A DNA stretch of 64,000 nucleotides from CAWHMN01 sp051001135 (lineage in GTDB: Bacteria; Acidobacteriota; Terriglobia; Terriglobales; Acidobacteriaceae). The notes beneath the pieces were generated by a model, which worked only from the letters and a program-made list of their open reading frames with translations, did not search any database and was not told the origin of the DNA. Position 1 is the stretch's first letter, and every line of letters starts with the position of its first letter. The position numbers and the translations under genes were made by a program. Shown piece after piece: positions 35,024 to 43,819 of the stretch. The stretch is taken from the NCBI GenBank assembly GCA_051001135.1, contig JBPCNO010000007.1:1-64000 (forward strand). The letters run 5' to 3'.

Positions 35024-35200
35024 ATGGGTCTTCTGCACTATCTCGTCGAGGTATTTATCAACTCCTTCGGCATCACGCGTCCGACGGAAGAGAAGCGCAA
35101 CCAGGTGGCTCTGGTGCTGGGCGGATTCCTGGTGCTCGTCTTTCTTCTGGTGATCGCGATCACCACCTTCATGGTCTACACCATTCACCACGGACGCTAA
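35024..35200 (+). CDS. Small single-TM membrane protein (58 aa)
   Basis: Begins MGLLHYLVEVFINSFGITRP and continues with TEEKRNQVALVLGGFLVLVF, giving a polar N-terminal part and one TM helix near residues 30-52, then a short tail ending HHGR. The frame is open farther upstream but only this part looks coded. No clear ribosome site before the ATG. Function unknown; proteins of this type are common small membrane proteins in the phylum. Confidence 0.6.
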   Translation: MGLLHYLVEVFINSFGITRPTEEKRNQVALVLGGFLVLVFLLVIAITTFMVYTIHHGR

Positions 35201-35359
35201 GGCGCCCCATTTTTAGCCTATCCGCTCTAGCCGCAGATCACCGCCCTTCAGGAGCCGGCAGAGTCGGCAGAATCGGTAAGCCAGGCGACATTTGCAGTGT
35301 TCGGAAGAGCCGCAGAGACTGGGATCTATGGGACGGCGTTCTCGGCATCTTATTCAGAC

Positions 35360-36556
35360 ATGCATGCCTCCGCGCCACGCACAGCCCTCCGCCTCTCTAT
35401 TGCTTTCTTGCTGACGGCTGCTCCTCTCTGTGCCGTGAGCCAGGAAGGCGCGCAGAACCAGCAAGCGAAGCTGGCATCCGACAAGCCTGTGGGAACGCTC
35501 GAAGTCGTCGCCACCTTCAACGGGCCCATGCCCACGGGCGTGACCGTCTCGAAGAGCAATCGCATCTTCGTAAATTTCCCCCGCTGGGGTGACGATGTTC
35601 CCTTCACTGTCGCCGAGTTGAAAAACGGGTCGGCGGTTGCGTATCCCAATGCCGAGATCAACCGGCAGGTGGATGCAGACGCCGCAAGGCACTTCATCTC
35701 GGTGCAAAGTGTAGTGGTCGACCCGCAGGACCGGCTGTGGGTGCTGGACACCGGCGCACCTATGCTGAAAAACACAGTTCCGAATGGTCCCAAGCTGGTG
35801 GGCATTGATCTCGCAACGAATCAGGTGATCAAGACGATTCTGTTTCCCCCGCTTGTGGCCGGCCCGAATTCCTATATGAACGACGTGCGTTTCGATCTGT
35901 CGGTGGGCGACGGCGGATTCGCATACATCACGGACTCGTCTTCAGACGGACCGAATGGGATCGTGGTCGTCGACCTGGCAAGCGGGAAAAGCTGGCGCCG
36001 GCTGAACAAGCACCCCAGCACCGATCCGGAGCCGGGATTCCTTCCAACGGCGGAGGGGCGCCCCCTCTATCAGACGGAGCCGGGAAAGCCCGCGCACCGC
36101 GTGCTCTTTGGAGCCGATGGAATTGCCATCAGCGCGGACGGCAGTAAACTTTTCTACAGTCCGACGACGGGTCATACCCTTTACAGCGTCAGCACCCGGG
36201 CGCTCCGCGACCAGTCGATGAGCGACGATGCGGTGGCCGCGACGGTTGAGACGGTGACGGGCAAGGGTCCTTCGGACGGAATGGAGTCCGATACCGCGGG
36301 CAACGTGTACGCGGGAGATTACGAGACGGATTCGATCGAGAAGATCCTCGCCAGCGGCATGGTGGAGACCATCGTGCACGATCCGCGGCTCATCTGGCCA
36401 GACACAATGAGCCTGGCGGACGACGGCTATCTGTATGTAACCGCCAACCAGCTCAATCGGCAGCCGACGATGCACAATGGCCAGGACCTGCGACAGAAGC
36501 CGTATGTATTGTTCCGGATCAAGACGGATTCGAAGCGCATACGCTTGATGAGATAG
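35360..36556 (+). CDS. Yellow/major-royal-jelly-type beta-propeller protein, exported
   Basis: A 398-residue exported protein. After the signal peptide (ending CAVSQ) the body matches the MRJP/yellow family: GPMPTGVTVSKSNRIFVNFP, RLWVLDTGAPML, PKLVGIDLATNQVIKTILFP, SYMNDVRFD, AYITDSSSDGPNGIVVVDLA followed by SGKSWRR, DGIAISADGSKLFYSP and DGMESDTAGNVYAGDYE. These are six-bladed propellers; bacterial members are of unknown activity, with dopachrome isomerase suggested for some insect relatives. The start at 35360 gives the signal peptide. It looks monocistronic and converges on the LuxR gene 22 bp away. Confidence 0.88.
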   Translation: MHASAPRTALRLSIAFLLTAAPLCAVSQEGAQNQQAKLASDKPVGTLEVVATFNGPMPTGVTVSKSNRIFVNFPRWGDDVPFTVAELKNGSAVAYPNAEINRQVDADAARHFISVQSVVVDPQDRLWVLDTGAPMLKNTVPNGPKLVGIDLATNQVIKTILFPPLVAGPNSYMNDVRFDLSVGDGGFAYITDSSSDGPNGIVVVDLASGKSWRRLNKHPSTDPEPGFLPTAEGRPLYQTEPGKPAHRVLFGADGIAISADGSKLFYSPTTGHTLYSVSTRALRDQSMSDDAVAATVETVTGKGPSDGMESDTAGNVYAGDYETDSIEKILASGMVETIVHDPRLIWPDTMSLADDGYLYVTANQLNRQPTMHNGQDLRQKPYVLFRIKTDSKRIRLMR

Positions 36557-36578
36557 GAACTGCAACAAAGTCTTCGAA

Positions 36579-37295
36579 CTAAATCGGTATCAGTCCCCTG
36601 TTAATGCCGGATCGCACTGCCTCGGTGCGGCTTCTTGCACGCAGCTTCGAAAGAATGGAACTTACGTGGAACTTGGCTGTGTGCTCTGAGATGTGAAGCA
36701 TGGCCGCAATCTCCCGATTGTGCCGGCCGGCTGCAAGTAATCGCAAGACTTCTATCTCCCGATCGGTAAGCGACTCATGCAGAGTATCTTCAGCGAAGTC
36801 ATCCTCCCAATCGGATCGAATGACCGGCAGAGCTAGTTCCGGCAGAGTCACAGCCAGTCCAGCATCCAAAGCGGCGACCGCGATGACCAGTTGGGCGGTA
36901 TCGATCTCGATTGGCAGTACCGAATGAATGCCGAGCCGCGCTGCTTTTCTTCTGGCGGCGGTGTCAGGATTTGCTGTCAACAGCAGCGTTGGAATGGGCG
37001 AAAAGACATTGTTCACTAGCTCGGCATGATTCCAGGGCGCGAGTTGAAACCTTTCTACAGCGATCACCATGGCATCGAGCACACCCTGCGCCGCACGGAA
37101 TGCCAAGGTCGCGGGAAACGCCGCAGGCAGCCACGTCACCTCGGCGGTGTTCGTGATCTTCCCGAAGCGTTCCCGCTGCCCGCTGGAGACGACACAGGGC
37201 AGCACGCGCAAGGGAGCAGGGACGCCTCTTGCCGAGGGACCTCCCTGCTCCAGCCGTCGCCGCTGTGTCCCGTTGCGCCCTTGCGTGTCAGTCAC
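36579..37295 (-). CDS. LuxR-family regulator with degenerate receiver-like domain
   Basis: A 238-residue regulator. The C-terminal HTH is clear: SLTDREIEVLRLLAAGRHNR, EIAAMLHISEHTAKFHVSSI and LSKLRARSRTEAVRSG. The N-terminal part (30-150) has receiver-like hydrophobic strands (DAMVIAVERF, PTLLLTANPDTAARRKAARL) but lacks the phospho-acceptor Asp and the conserved Lys, so phosphorylation is unlikely. It starts with GTG at 37295, whose codon overlaps the end of the upstream gene (stop at 37288-37290); translation is probably coupled. The upstream gene encodes a protease-dead HtrA homologue, which suggests a joint role, though the targets are unknown. Confidence 0.85.
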   Translation of the reverse strand: MTDTQGRNGTQRRRLEQGGPSARGVPAPLRVLPCVVSSGQRERFGKITNTAEVTWLPAAFPATLAFRAAQGVLDAMVIAVERFQLAPWNHAELVNNVFSPIPTLLLTANPDTAARRKAARLGIHSVLPIEIDTAQLVIAVAALDAGLAVTLPELALPVIRSDWEDDFAEDTLHESLTDREIEVLRLLAAGRHNREIAAMLHISEHTAKFHVSSILSKLRARSRTEAVRSGINRGLIPI

Positions 37296-38211
37296 GATAG
37301 GCCACTTTGAGAGACAAGGTAAGCTGCGTTCCTCCTCGAATGACTGTCAGCGGCACAGTATCCCCAGCTTTCAGCTTCGCCAGCCGATGTTGGAAGTCTG
37401 CCATACCCTCTACGGGATCGCCTCCGATCGAAAGAATCAGGTCGCCCACCAGCACGCCTCCGGTGATGGCTGGAGCGCCCGGCTCGAGATGCATGACGAG
37501 CAGAGCCTGCTCTGCGCCTTGAGGAAACTGCGCGCGCGCACTTTCCGGAAGCGGTACCGGCTGCATGGCCAGACCAAGATACGGCTTGGGCATACTGCCA
37601 CGCTCGAGGAGAGCATCAACCACCCGGTTGACCGTGGCGGCCGGCACGGTGATGACCGCATTGCGGGCCAGGGCGTTGCTGTTGATGCCCAGCACACGAC
37701 CCTGTTCATCGACCAAAGCGCTGCCTGCCTGTCCCACGTAGAGCCGGACATCCGGGCGGATGAGCCGATCCAGATTGCCGCCATGCCAGGTTCGCCATTC
37801 TGCGCCAAGACGAGCGAGGATGCCGGCGCTGGCTGAGATATCTCCCAGACCAGACCGGCCGATCGCCAGCACGAAATCTCCCACACGCTGATCCTGCTCC
37901 AGGGAAAGCGTGGCGGGCTTAAGAGTGTCCGAGTCGATGCGCAGCACGGCGAGATCCGTGCCTGGATCGATGCCCGCGAGTGTGGCGCCGATCGGCTTGT
38001 CCGTCGCATTGAGAATGACGTTCGCTCCATCGCGACGGCGGATGGATTGACGCACCGTGACCACTACTCCAGGCCGCCATACGACGCCGCTGGAGGTAGA
38101 TCGTGCTCCAGCATGCACGGCAACGACGCTGTGTTGAAAGCTGCTGACGAGGTTCGAAATAGATGCAGAGAACGCGCCCCAGACGCTGGTTGCTTCGGCT
38201 CCGTTTTTCAT
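37288..38211 (-). CDS. Catalytically dead HtrA-like protein with PDZ domain
   Basis: A 307-residue trypsin-fold/PDZ protein. The fold landmarks are present: SSGVVWRPGVVVTVRQSI, GTDLAVLRID, VGDFVLAIGRSG and YVGQAGSALVDEQGRVLGIN, then a PDZ domain (about 205-300: YLGLAMQPVPLP, GAPAITGGVLVGDLILSIGG). Against HtrA the catalytic His position is Gln (Q55) and the nucleophile in GNSGGPL is replaced in GQAGSAL (A162), while Asp (D86) stays. It should therefore bind peptides but not cut them. No signal peptide is evident, so it may be cytoplasmic. It overlaps the LuxR gene downstream, and is divergent from a small outer-membrane-like gene. Confidence 0.85.
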   Translation of the reverse strand: MKNGAEATSVWGAFSASISNLVSSFQHSVVAVHAGARSTSSGVVWRPGVVVTVRQSIRRRDGANVILNATDKPIGATLAGIDPGTDLAVLRIDSDTLKPATLSLEQDQRVGDFVLAIGRSGLGDISASAGILARLGAEWRTWHGGNLDRLIRPDVRLYVGQAGSALVDEQGRVLGINSNALARNAVITVPAATVNRVVDALLERGSMPKPYLGLAMQPVPLPESARAQFPQGAEQALLVMHLEPGAPAITGGVLVGDLILSIGGDPVEGMADFQHRLAKLKAGDTVPLTVIRGGTQLTLSLKVAYRD

Positions 38212-38396
38212 TTCAATGTCCTTCCAGAGCCATCATCCCGCCTCACCAGCACGCGCACATCCGCCGAATGGGTAGGCAGCACGTTGGAACTCTGCTGTAC
38301 TTCTGGAGCTGAAGATGCAAGGCCCACCTGCACCAACCGGGTCATTCCCTCAATTGAGAGGAGAGGTTACCGTGGGAGCGAGGATTCTTCCCCCCT

Positions 38397-38930
38397 ATGT
38401 ATCGTGTTTGTCTGCTGCTTGTCTTGGTCACTGCCGTTCCTTTGGCTGTTCCTGCCCGTGCGCAAACCGCTATCTACTTGGATTTCAGCGCGGCCAATCC
38501 GGAGAACTGGATATACGGCGCTACTCTCGGCGCTTACCATGAACGTGGCCACCTGTTCTTCTTCAAGACGGGATTGGATCTCCGTGGATCGTTTCTGGGG
38601 AACGGCTCGAGCGAATACAACCCGTATATCTTTGGCGTTACCGCTGGTCCGCGTTTCGCGTACCACCCGCGTGTGGTGCCACTCACGCCCTACCTGGAGG
38701 CACTGGCCGGCGTTGGCCGGGTCAAGAACGGCACTCCTGTTTCAACGCGTTTCGAATATCAGATCGTAGGCGGGCTCGATCTCACCATCTTGCCCCGGCT
38801 TGACTGGCGGGTGTTCGACTGGGCCTATACGGGTTATCCCGGGCTCAGTGTCGGGGATCCCTACCCCGGCTATGACAGTGGCTACGCTCCCAGAATTCTT
38901 AGCACGGGGCTTGTGCTACGGCTGCCTTGA
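38397..38930 (+). CDS. Exported beta-barrel-like protein
   Basis: A 177-residue exported protein with a signal peptide (MYRVCLLLVLVTAVPLAVPA, cleaved at RAQ). The rest alternates hydrophobic and polar residues: WIYGATLGAYHERGHLFFFK, GLDLRGSFLG, YIFGVTAGPRFAYHP, PYLEALAGVGRV, EYQIVGGLDLTILPRLDWRV, ending ILSTGLVLRLP. This is the pattern of a small outer-membrane barrel of about eight strands. No named family recognised. It is divergent from the dead-HtrA gene. Confidence 0.75.
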   Translation: MYRVCLLLVLVTAVPLAVPARAQTAIYLDFSAANPENWIYGATLGAYHERGHLFFFKTGLDLRGSFLGNGSSEYNPYIFGVTAGPRFAYHPRVVPLTPYLEALAGVGRVKNGTPVSTRFEYQIVGGLDLTILPRLDWRVFDWAYTGYPGLSVGDPYPGYDSGYAPRILSTGLVLRLP

Positions 38931-39067
38931 GCCGTACCTTCGTTCATTTCAGGATTGGTGTAAGCGCTGCGCCCCGCGGCGCTGTTATCCGAAGCAGAGT
39001 CTGGTCTGTTTCCTCGATTGAGCAACACCGAAAACGGCCTCGACAAGCCTCGTCACACTTCCAAGTC

Positions 39068-40339
39068 TCACGCGGGTTCGTCGCCGGTATCGCGTTGGCA
39101 TGCGGCAACTCGCTGCGCAAAAAATCGTCGCTCCGCAGGGTTGCGCGCTAGCGCGAGGGCTATACCCAACTGCTCGTGCGCGCGGTCGTATCGTCCGCTC
39201 TGAAGCTCGAACTCGCCCAGCGCCGCGGAGTAGAAGGGATACGCTGCGAGACGCTCGGGGCTGGCGATCGCGCGGATCTCTTCGAGCCCGCGCTCGGGGC
39301 CCTCGGATTGTCCAATGGCAATGGCGCGATTGAGCGCCACGATGGGCGAGGGACGAATGGTCATCAACGTGTCGTAGAGCGAGGCGATGGTTCCCCAGCG
39401 CGTCGCTTTCGCGCTCCGCGCGTCCGCATGCACCGCGGCGATCGCGGCTTCGACGTGATATTCGGTCAGCTCCCGGCCGGTGGCCGAAAGATCGAGCAGT
39501 CTTCGTCCTTCAGTGACGAGCTTTGCATCCCATCGTGATCGATCCTGATCGGAGAAGGCGGTCAAATTGCCGGAAGCATCGAGACGTGCCGGGAGCCGCG
39601 CGGCGTGCAGATACATGAGGGCGGAGAGAGCATAGGTTGCTGGCGTCGAAGCGAGCGGGTGGGCGGCGAGAATGGCCGCAAGCCTCATCGCCTCGTGACA
39701 AAGCTCGACCCGCACGACCGCGTCGGCGGATGCTCCATGGTAGCCCTCGTTGAATAGCAGATAAAGTGCGCGATGGACGGCCGGCAGACGCGCGGAAAAA
39801 TCAGCGGCGTCTGTGAGATCGAACAGTCTCTTCGATGCTGCCAGCACCTTCTTAGCTCGCGAGATGCGCTTCTCGATTGCCGATTCGCTGCTGAGGAACG
39901 CGCTGGCAACTTCGCTGACGCTGAAGCCGCACAGGATGTGAAGCACGAGTGCAACCTGTGCCTCCTCGCGCAGACGCGGATGACAGCAGGAGAACATCAT
40001 GCGCAGCTCATCGTCTTTGATCGCGGGGGCGCCGAACAACTCATGGACAACCGGAGCGAGTGTCCACTCGCTCTCCAGCAATCGTCCTAGCTCGGGCGCA
40101 AACGTGCGCGCAGTGCGCTCGCGCCGCAGCACATCGAGTGCGCGGTGTTTTGCCGTGGCCATGAGCCACGCGGAAGGGTTCTCCGGCACGCCGCGGTACT
40201 TCCACACTTCCAGCGCGCGGCAGAAGGCGTCCTGGACGACGTCTTCCGCCAGTGCGAGGTTGTGCATTCCGAAGACGCGGGTGAGCGCCGAGACCATGCG
40301 CCCCGCTTCGTGCCGGAAGAGATGATCGCTCAGCTCCAT
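39068..40339 (-). CDS. ECF42-type RNA polymerase sigma factor with C-terminal extension
   Basis: A 423-residue extracytoplasmic-function sigma factor. Region 2 lies near residues 8-75 (LALAEDVVQDAFCRALEVW, NPSAWLMATAKHRALDVLRR) and region 4 near 115-170 (VLHILCGFSVSEVASAFLSS, ESAIEKRISRAKKVL). A C-terminal TPR-like helical extension (about 180-423, with YLLFNEGYH, HVEAAIAAVHADA, IVALNRAIAIG, YPFYSAALGEFEL) replaces an anti-sigma factor, as in ECF42 proteins. Upstream by 7 bp is a YCII/DGPF protein, the usual ECF42 partner. The ATG at 40339 is preceded by GAAGAAG; a GTG at 40342 is also possible. Confidence 0.92.
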   Translation of the reverse strand: MELSDHLFRHEAGRMVSALTRVFGMHNLALAEDVVQDAFCRALEVWKYRGVPENPSAWLMATAKHRALDVLRRERTARTFAPELGRLLESEWTLAPVVHELFGAPAIKDDELRMMFSCCHPRLREEAQVALVLHILCGFSVSEVASAFLSSESAIEKRISRAKKVLAASKRLFDLTDAADFSARLPAVHRALYLLFNEGYHGASADAVVRVELCHEAMRLAAILAAHPLASTPATYALSALMYLHAARLPARLDASGNLTAFSDQDRSRWDAKLVTEGRRLLDLSATGRELTEYHVEAAIAAVHADARSAKATRWGTIASLYDTLMTIRPSPIVALNRAIAIGQSEGPERGLEEIRAIASPERLAAYPFYSAALGEFELQSGRYDRAHEQLGIALALARNPAERRFFAQRVAACQRDTGDEPA

Positions 40340-40346
40340 CACTTCT

Positions 40347-40694
40347 TCACATATTCATCTTCATGACCGGGCGCACTTCCACGATGCCTCCGGAGATCTC
40401 GAAGATCGGACAGCCCAATGAGAATTTCACCGCCTCATCGAGGTCTTTGGCCTCAATCAGCGAGTAGCCGCCGACAACATCCTTGGTTTCCGCATATGGC
40501 CCGTCGGTCACGGTCTTCTGCTTGCCCTTCACCAGCTTGCCGGTGCGCTCCAGCGGCTGGCCGACATCCTTCAAGTGGCCTTGCTCGCCGAGTTGCTTCA
40601 ACCACGTCATCCACTTCTGCATATGCTGCTGTGATTCCATCGGGGACAATGCGGACGGCGCTTCACCGCGATACAGATAAACGAATTCGCTCAT
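40347..40694 (-). CDS. YCII/DGPF-domain protein, partner of the ECF42 sigma factor
   Basis: A 115-residue YCII-related protein: MSEFVYLYRGEAPSALSPME, QQHMQKWMTWLKQLGEQGHL, KTVTDGPYAETKDVVGGYSL, DEAVKFSLGCPIF and IVEVRPVM. The DGPF motif appears as DGPY. These proteins are dimeric ferredoxin-like folds of unknown activity and are regularly encoded with ECF42 sigma factors, either as the regulated product or as a regulator. GGAGG stands eight bases before the ATG at 40694. It is the first gene of a two-gene operon. Confidence 0.92.
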   Translation of the reverse strand: MSEFVYLYRGEAPSALSPMESQQHMQKWMTWLKQLGEQGHLKDVGQPLERTGKLVKGKQKTVTDGPYAETKDVVGGYSLIEAKDLDEAVKFSLGCPIFEISGGIVEVRPVMKMNM

Positions 40695-40832
40695 GACCAT
40701 TTCCTCCTTGGTTTTGGTGTTGCAACCGTAAGACGTTTGAGCGACAAGGCGGCGGACACTTTTGTTTGCAGAATTGTGTCGCGGAGAGAGATCGTCGCTT
40801 GAGCTGCACCGTCATGCTTTGCAAACGATGAA

Positions 40833-40892
40833 ACGCAGATTCTTCGGCTGCGCGGCGACCGAAAGATCAGATCGCCGCTTCGCTCAGAATGA
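40833..40892 (-). repeat. Dispersed 3'-end repeat, copy 3 (with insert)
   Basis: Minus strand begins TGTCATTCTGAGCGAAGCGG, has an inserted middle segment, and ends CAGCCGAAGAATCTGCG. It starts 17 bp beyond the stop of the exported protein gene at 40910. Confidence 0.75.
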
Positions 40893-40909
40893 CAGCTTCG
40901 AAGAATCGA

Positions 40910-41830
40910 TTAGGGCCGCAGCACCAGCGTGCGCTCCAGCCGGAAGGTAAGGGTCGTCTCGGCCGGCACCTTCACCTCTTGTCCGCGAGTGAAGAGCTGG
41001 GTCAGCGCGCCGCCTCCCGCTCCGGCCAACGCACCGATGCCGGCACCCTGACCACCGCCGAAGATGCCGCCCAGGAGCGCACCGAGACCGGTTCCGCCGC
41101 CGGTGTACTCCAGCGTCCGCTTATTGGCGCCGAGTCCCTGCTTGCCCTTCTCCACCACATTGGAGGTGATGGCTCGGTACCGCCGGCCGCCTACCGTCAC
41201 GGAGTAAAGATCCAGCACCAGCTCGGAGCTGGAGACGGCTCCATGGCCCTTGCTGTTGCTGATGACCAGCTTGGCAGGCGTGCCGCTGGGGATAGCAACG
41301 CCGCCGGCGCTGTCGCGCACCTCGTTTACCACCGTCGCAGGGAAGAGTTCGCCACTTTGCGCGCGCTTGGAATCCACCCCTTCGCCGGTGCGGATGGTGA
41401 TCTCCGATCCTTCCGGGATGACTCGAGCGTGCTCCTTGCGCGCTTCCTCTCTGGCGGCGGCTGTCGGCTCCGCGGCCGCGGCGGCACCGGAGCCGGTGAG
41501 CACCAGGGAGCTGATATCCTTCACCGGAAATTGATACGAGATGCCCTCCGACCCGGTGAAGGCAAGCGGGCTCGCGCCATTGTATTGGCCGGAGTACGTC
41601 CGGCCATTGCGCAACGTGATGGTGTCTACCTTGCCGGTAAATACCACCGATTGCACGTCACGCACGGGAAAGTGATACCCGACTCCGTTCGTTCCGGTGA
41701 AGGCGATCTCCTTCTTACCGGTGTCAAGTTGACCGGAGTAACTGGAACCGTCGTTCAGGATCACGACATCGGCGTACGACGGCAGAACGATGCAAGCTAA
41801 CGCTACTGCGGCAAACAACGATGGCTTCAC
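40910..41830 (-). CDS. Exported protein with two beta repeats and Gly-rich C-terminal region
   Basis: A 306-residue exported protein of unknown function. A signal peptide (KPSLFAAVALACIVLPSYA) is followed by two similar repeats of about 40 residues: VVILNDGSSYSGQLDTGKKE and TITLRNGRTYSGQYNGASPL, each ending in a Y-[HQ]FPV-[RK]D element. A charged Ala-rich linker leads to a beta domain (VIPEGSEITIRTGEGVDS, FPATVVNEV), then a glycine-zipper-like run with LGGIFGGGQGAGIGALAGAG, and VPAETTLTFRLERTL. The latter half resembles the outer-membrane-associated proteins with glycine zippers. The GTG at 41830 is chosen because it starts the signal peptide; the ribosome site is weak. Confidence 0.72.
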   Translation of the reverse strand: MKPSLFAAVALACIVLPSYADVVILNDGSSYSGQLDTGKKEIAFTGTNGVGYHFPVRDVQSVVFTGKVDTITLRNGRTYSGQYNGASPLAFTGSEGISYQFPVKDISSLVLTGSGAAAAAEPTAAAREEARKEHARVIPEGSEITIRTGEGVDSKRAQSGELFPATVVNEVRDSAGGVAIPSGTPAKLVISNSKGHGAVSSSELVLDLYSVTVGGRRYRAITSNVVEKGKQGLGANKRTLEYTGGGTGLGALLGGIFGGGQGAGIGALAGAGGGALTQLFTRGQEVKVPAETTLTFRLERTLVLRP

Positions 41831-41993
41831 GGGGCACCCGCTTCTTTCTGGAAATGCATCCAGAGATATCACACCGCGCGCTTGCAGGGGGATGGTAGTT
41901 GCGATCGGCGATTTTCGACGTCACGTTTCCCTCTCCTGGCATGCGCCCCGCCCGGTCCTCCCAGGCAAGCTACCGCAAGAACCCGCCGCGCTT

Positions 41994-42045
41994 GACAAGC
42001 TACGCCGACAAGCTGCGCTGACAAGCCGGCCTGGCAAGCTGCGAT
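41994..42045. repeat. Four 13-bp tandem units before the MFS gene
   Basis: Four consecutive 13-bp units, GACAAGCTACGCC, GACAAGCTGCGCT, GACAAGCCGGCCT and GGCAAGCTGCGAT. The array ends 12 bp before the start codon of the MFS gene. Confidence 0.85.
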
Positions 42046-42057
42046 GATGGAAGCGGC

Positions 42058-43272
42058 ATGGCTTTTGACTTCATTGACGTACCCGCGGCACCACCGACTG
42101 TAGCCCTGTCGCCCGGGCGAGCGCACCGCGCCCGGGTAGCCGTGGCGGCGTTCTTCGTGGCGAACGGAGCGGCGGTGGGCAGTTGGGTACCGCACATTCC
42201 CGACAAAGCGCGTGAGCTGCACCTAAACACCGCGCAACTGGGATGGGTGCTGCTGGCCAGCGGCGCGGGCGCGGTGCTGGCGATGCCTCTGGCCGGATGG
42301 CTCACCGCACGCTATGGCAGCCGCGGCGTCAGTGGCGTCGCTGCGTGCCTCTTTCCTCTAGCGCTGGTGACCGTGGTGCTGGCGCCCACCGTGCTCTCGA
42401 TCGCGGTCGCTCTCTTCTGCATGGGCATCTCAAGCGCCCTGATGGACGTGGCCATGAACTCGCAAGGCATTACCGTCGAAGGATATCTGGGCCGCAGAAC
42501 CATGTCGCTCTTCCACGGCATGTGGAGCATCGGCGGCTTCACCGGCGCGGCTGTCACCAGCGCCCTGCTGGCCCGCCGGGTTCCATCGCACTCCATAGTG
42601 ATCGCCACCGCGGCCGCGCTCATCTGCCTGGCGGTGGCGACCAACCACTGGATGCTCTCCCGTGCCGAAGAAGGCTCCTCTGAACATCCGCGCGCATTGC
42701 GGCCCACGGGACGTCTGCTCTTGCTCGGCCTGCTCGCCTTTACCGCCATGCTCTCCGAGGGTTCGATCGCCGATTGGAGCGGCATCTACCTGCGAGTCGT
42801 GCGCAGCCTGGGACCTGGCGTCGTTGGCTTCGGCTACGCCGCCTTTGCCGCAGCCATGGTGGTGGGCCGCTTGACCGGCGATCGCGTGGTGCAGAAGACC
42901 GGCGAAGTGCGCGCGCTGCTGGCCGGCGGCCTGCTGGCGGCGACAGGCCTGCTGGTCGTCCTCACCCTGGGCGGCTTTCCGCTGGGCCTCGCATGGTCAA
43001 TGGCCGGCTTCGCGCTGGTGGGTTTGGGATTGGCCAATGCCTCTCCCATTCTTTACCGCGCCGCCGGACAGGTGCCTTGAGTTGCGCCCGGCGCGGGCAT
43101 CGCCACCGCCGTGGGTATCGGTTACGCGGGTTTCCTGGCCGGCCCTCCGGCGCTCGGCTTTCTCGGGCACGAGGAAGGCGTCCGCCGCATCTTTGTAGCC
43201 GTGATCGGCCTCTGCTGCGTTCTCGCCGCCGCGTCGCCTCTGGTGCGCGGGCCTGTGCGCGACACCCCTTAG
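42058..43272 (+). pseudogene. MFS transporter interrupted by an in-frame TGA
   Basis: The first 340 codons encode a major facilitator with about ten TM helices (ARVAVAAFFVANGAAVGSWV, PLAGWLTARYGSRGV, LMDVAMNSQGITVE). A TGA at 43078-43080 ends it, but the same frame continues for 63 codons to TAG at 43270 with the expected family end: VAPGAGIATAVGIGYAGFLA, GPPALGFLGHEEGVRRIF and two last TM helices. The family usually has a Gly at the stop position (GGA to TGA would need one change). The product is thus truncated unless read through. Type resembles YbjJ-like sugar or unknown transporters. A recent nonsense mutation or a sequencing error are both possible. Confidence 0.85.
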
Positions 43273-43281
43273 TCACGCAGT

Positions 43282-43819
43282 CTATGGCTCCGCAGCCAGA
43301 TCCTTCCCGCGCGATTCGCGGCCGAATGCGGTCACGATGGCCAAAAACAGCGCCGCGATCAGCACCGTGATCGCGAGCACGCGCCCGTAACTGCCGATCC
43401 GGTCCGCTATTGATGCCTGAATTACACTGATGCGCGAGGCCACCAGGTTGCCAAGCTGATAGGCGAGCCCGGAGAAGGTCGCCCGCACCGCACCGGCGAG
43501 AGTCCGCTAAGATAAGCAAGCACCACGCCCCACGCGCCCTGCACCATGAACTGCATGAGAAATCCGCCGGCTGCGATCGAATGCGATTGTGCGAACAGCG
43601 GAATTACCGGAATGGCCAGCAGGGCCGCGACGATGATCGCCCGCTTGCGGCCCCAGTGTTCCGAGAGCGTACCGAAGACGATGCCGCCGGTGAGTGCGCC
43701 GATATTCAGCAGAATGCCGAGCGCGCCCGTGATATGGGCGGGAACCAGCCGAGAAAACAGGCCGCAAAGGCGTGGCGCTGGGGGGACGAGAGACTCCGGA
43801 GGGGCGCTAGGAATGCCAT
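43282..43819 (-). pseudogene. Internally deleted and frameshifted MFS transporter
   Basis: From an ATG at 43819 the frame gives an MFS N-terminus, SPQRHAFAACFLGW, then breaks off. A second frame picks up at about TM7: LVPAHITGALGILLNIGALT, GGIVFGTLSEHWGRKRAIIV, LQ-free stretch to VVLAYLSGLS. A third frame resumes after a shift near 43500, AVRATFSGLAYQLGNLVASR, and ends RESRGKDLAAEP at TAG 43282. About 200 residues between the N-terminus and the seventh TM are missing. The gene is therefore dead. It lies tail to tail with the other broken MFS gene, 9 bp apart. Confidence 0.85.

Noticed and set aside
43078..43080. Selenocysteine at the MFS TGA
   Set aside because: No redox motif and no SECIS-like hairpin noted; family normally has Gly there, so a simple mutation is more likely.
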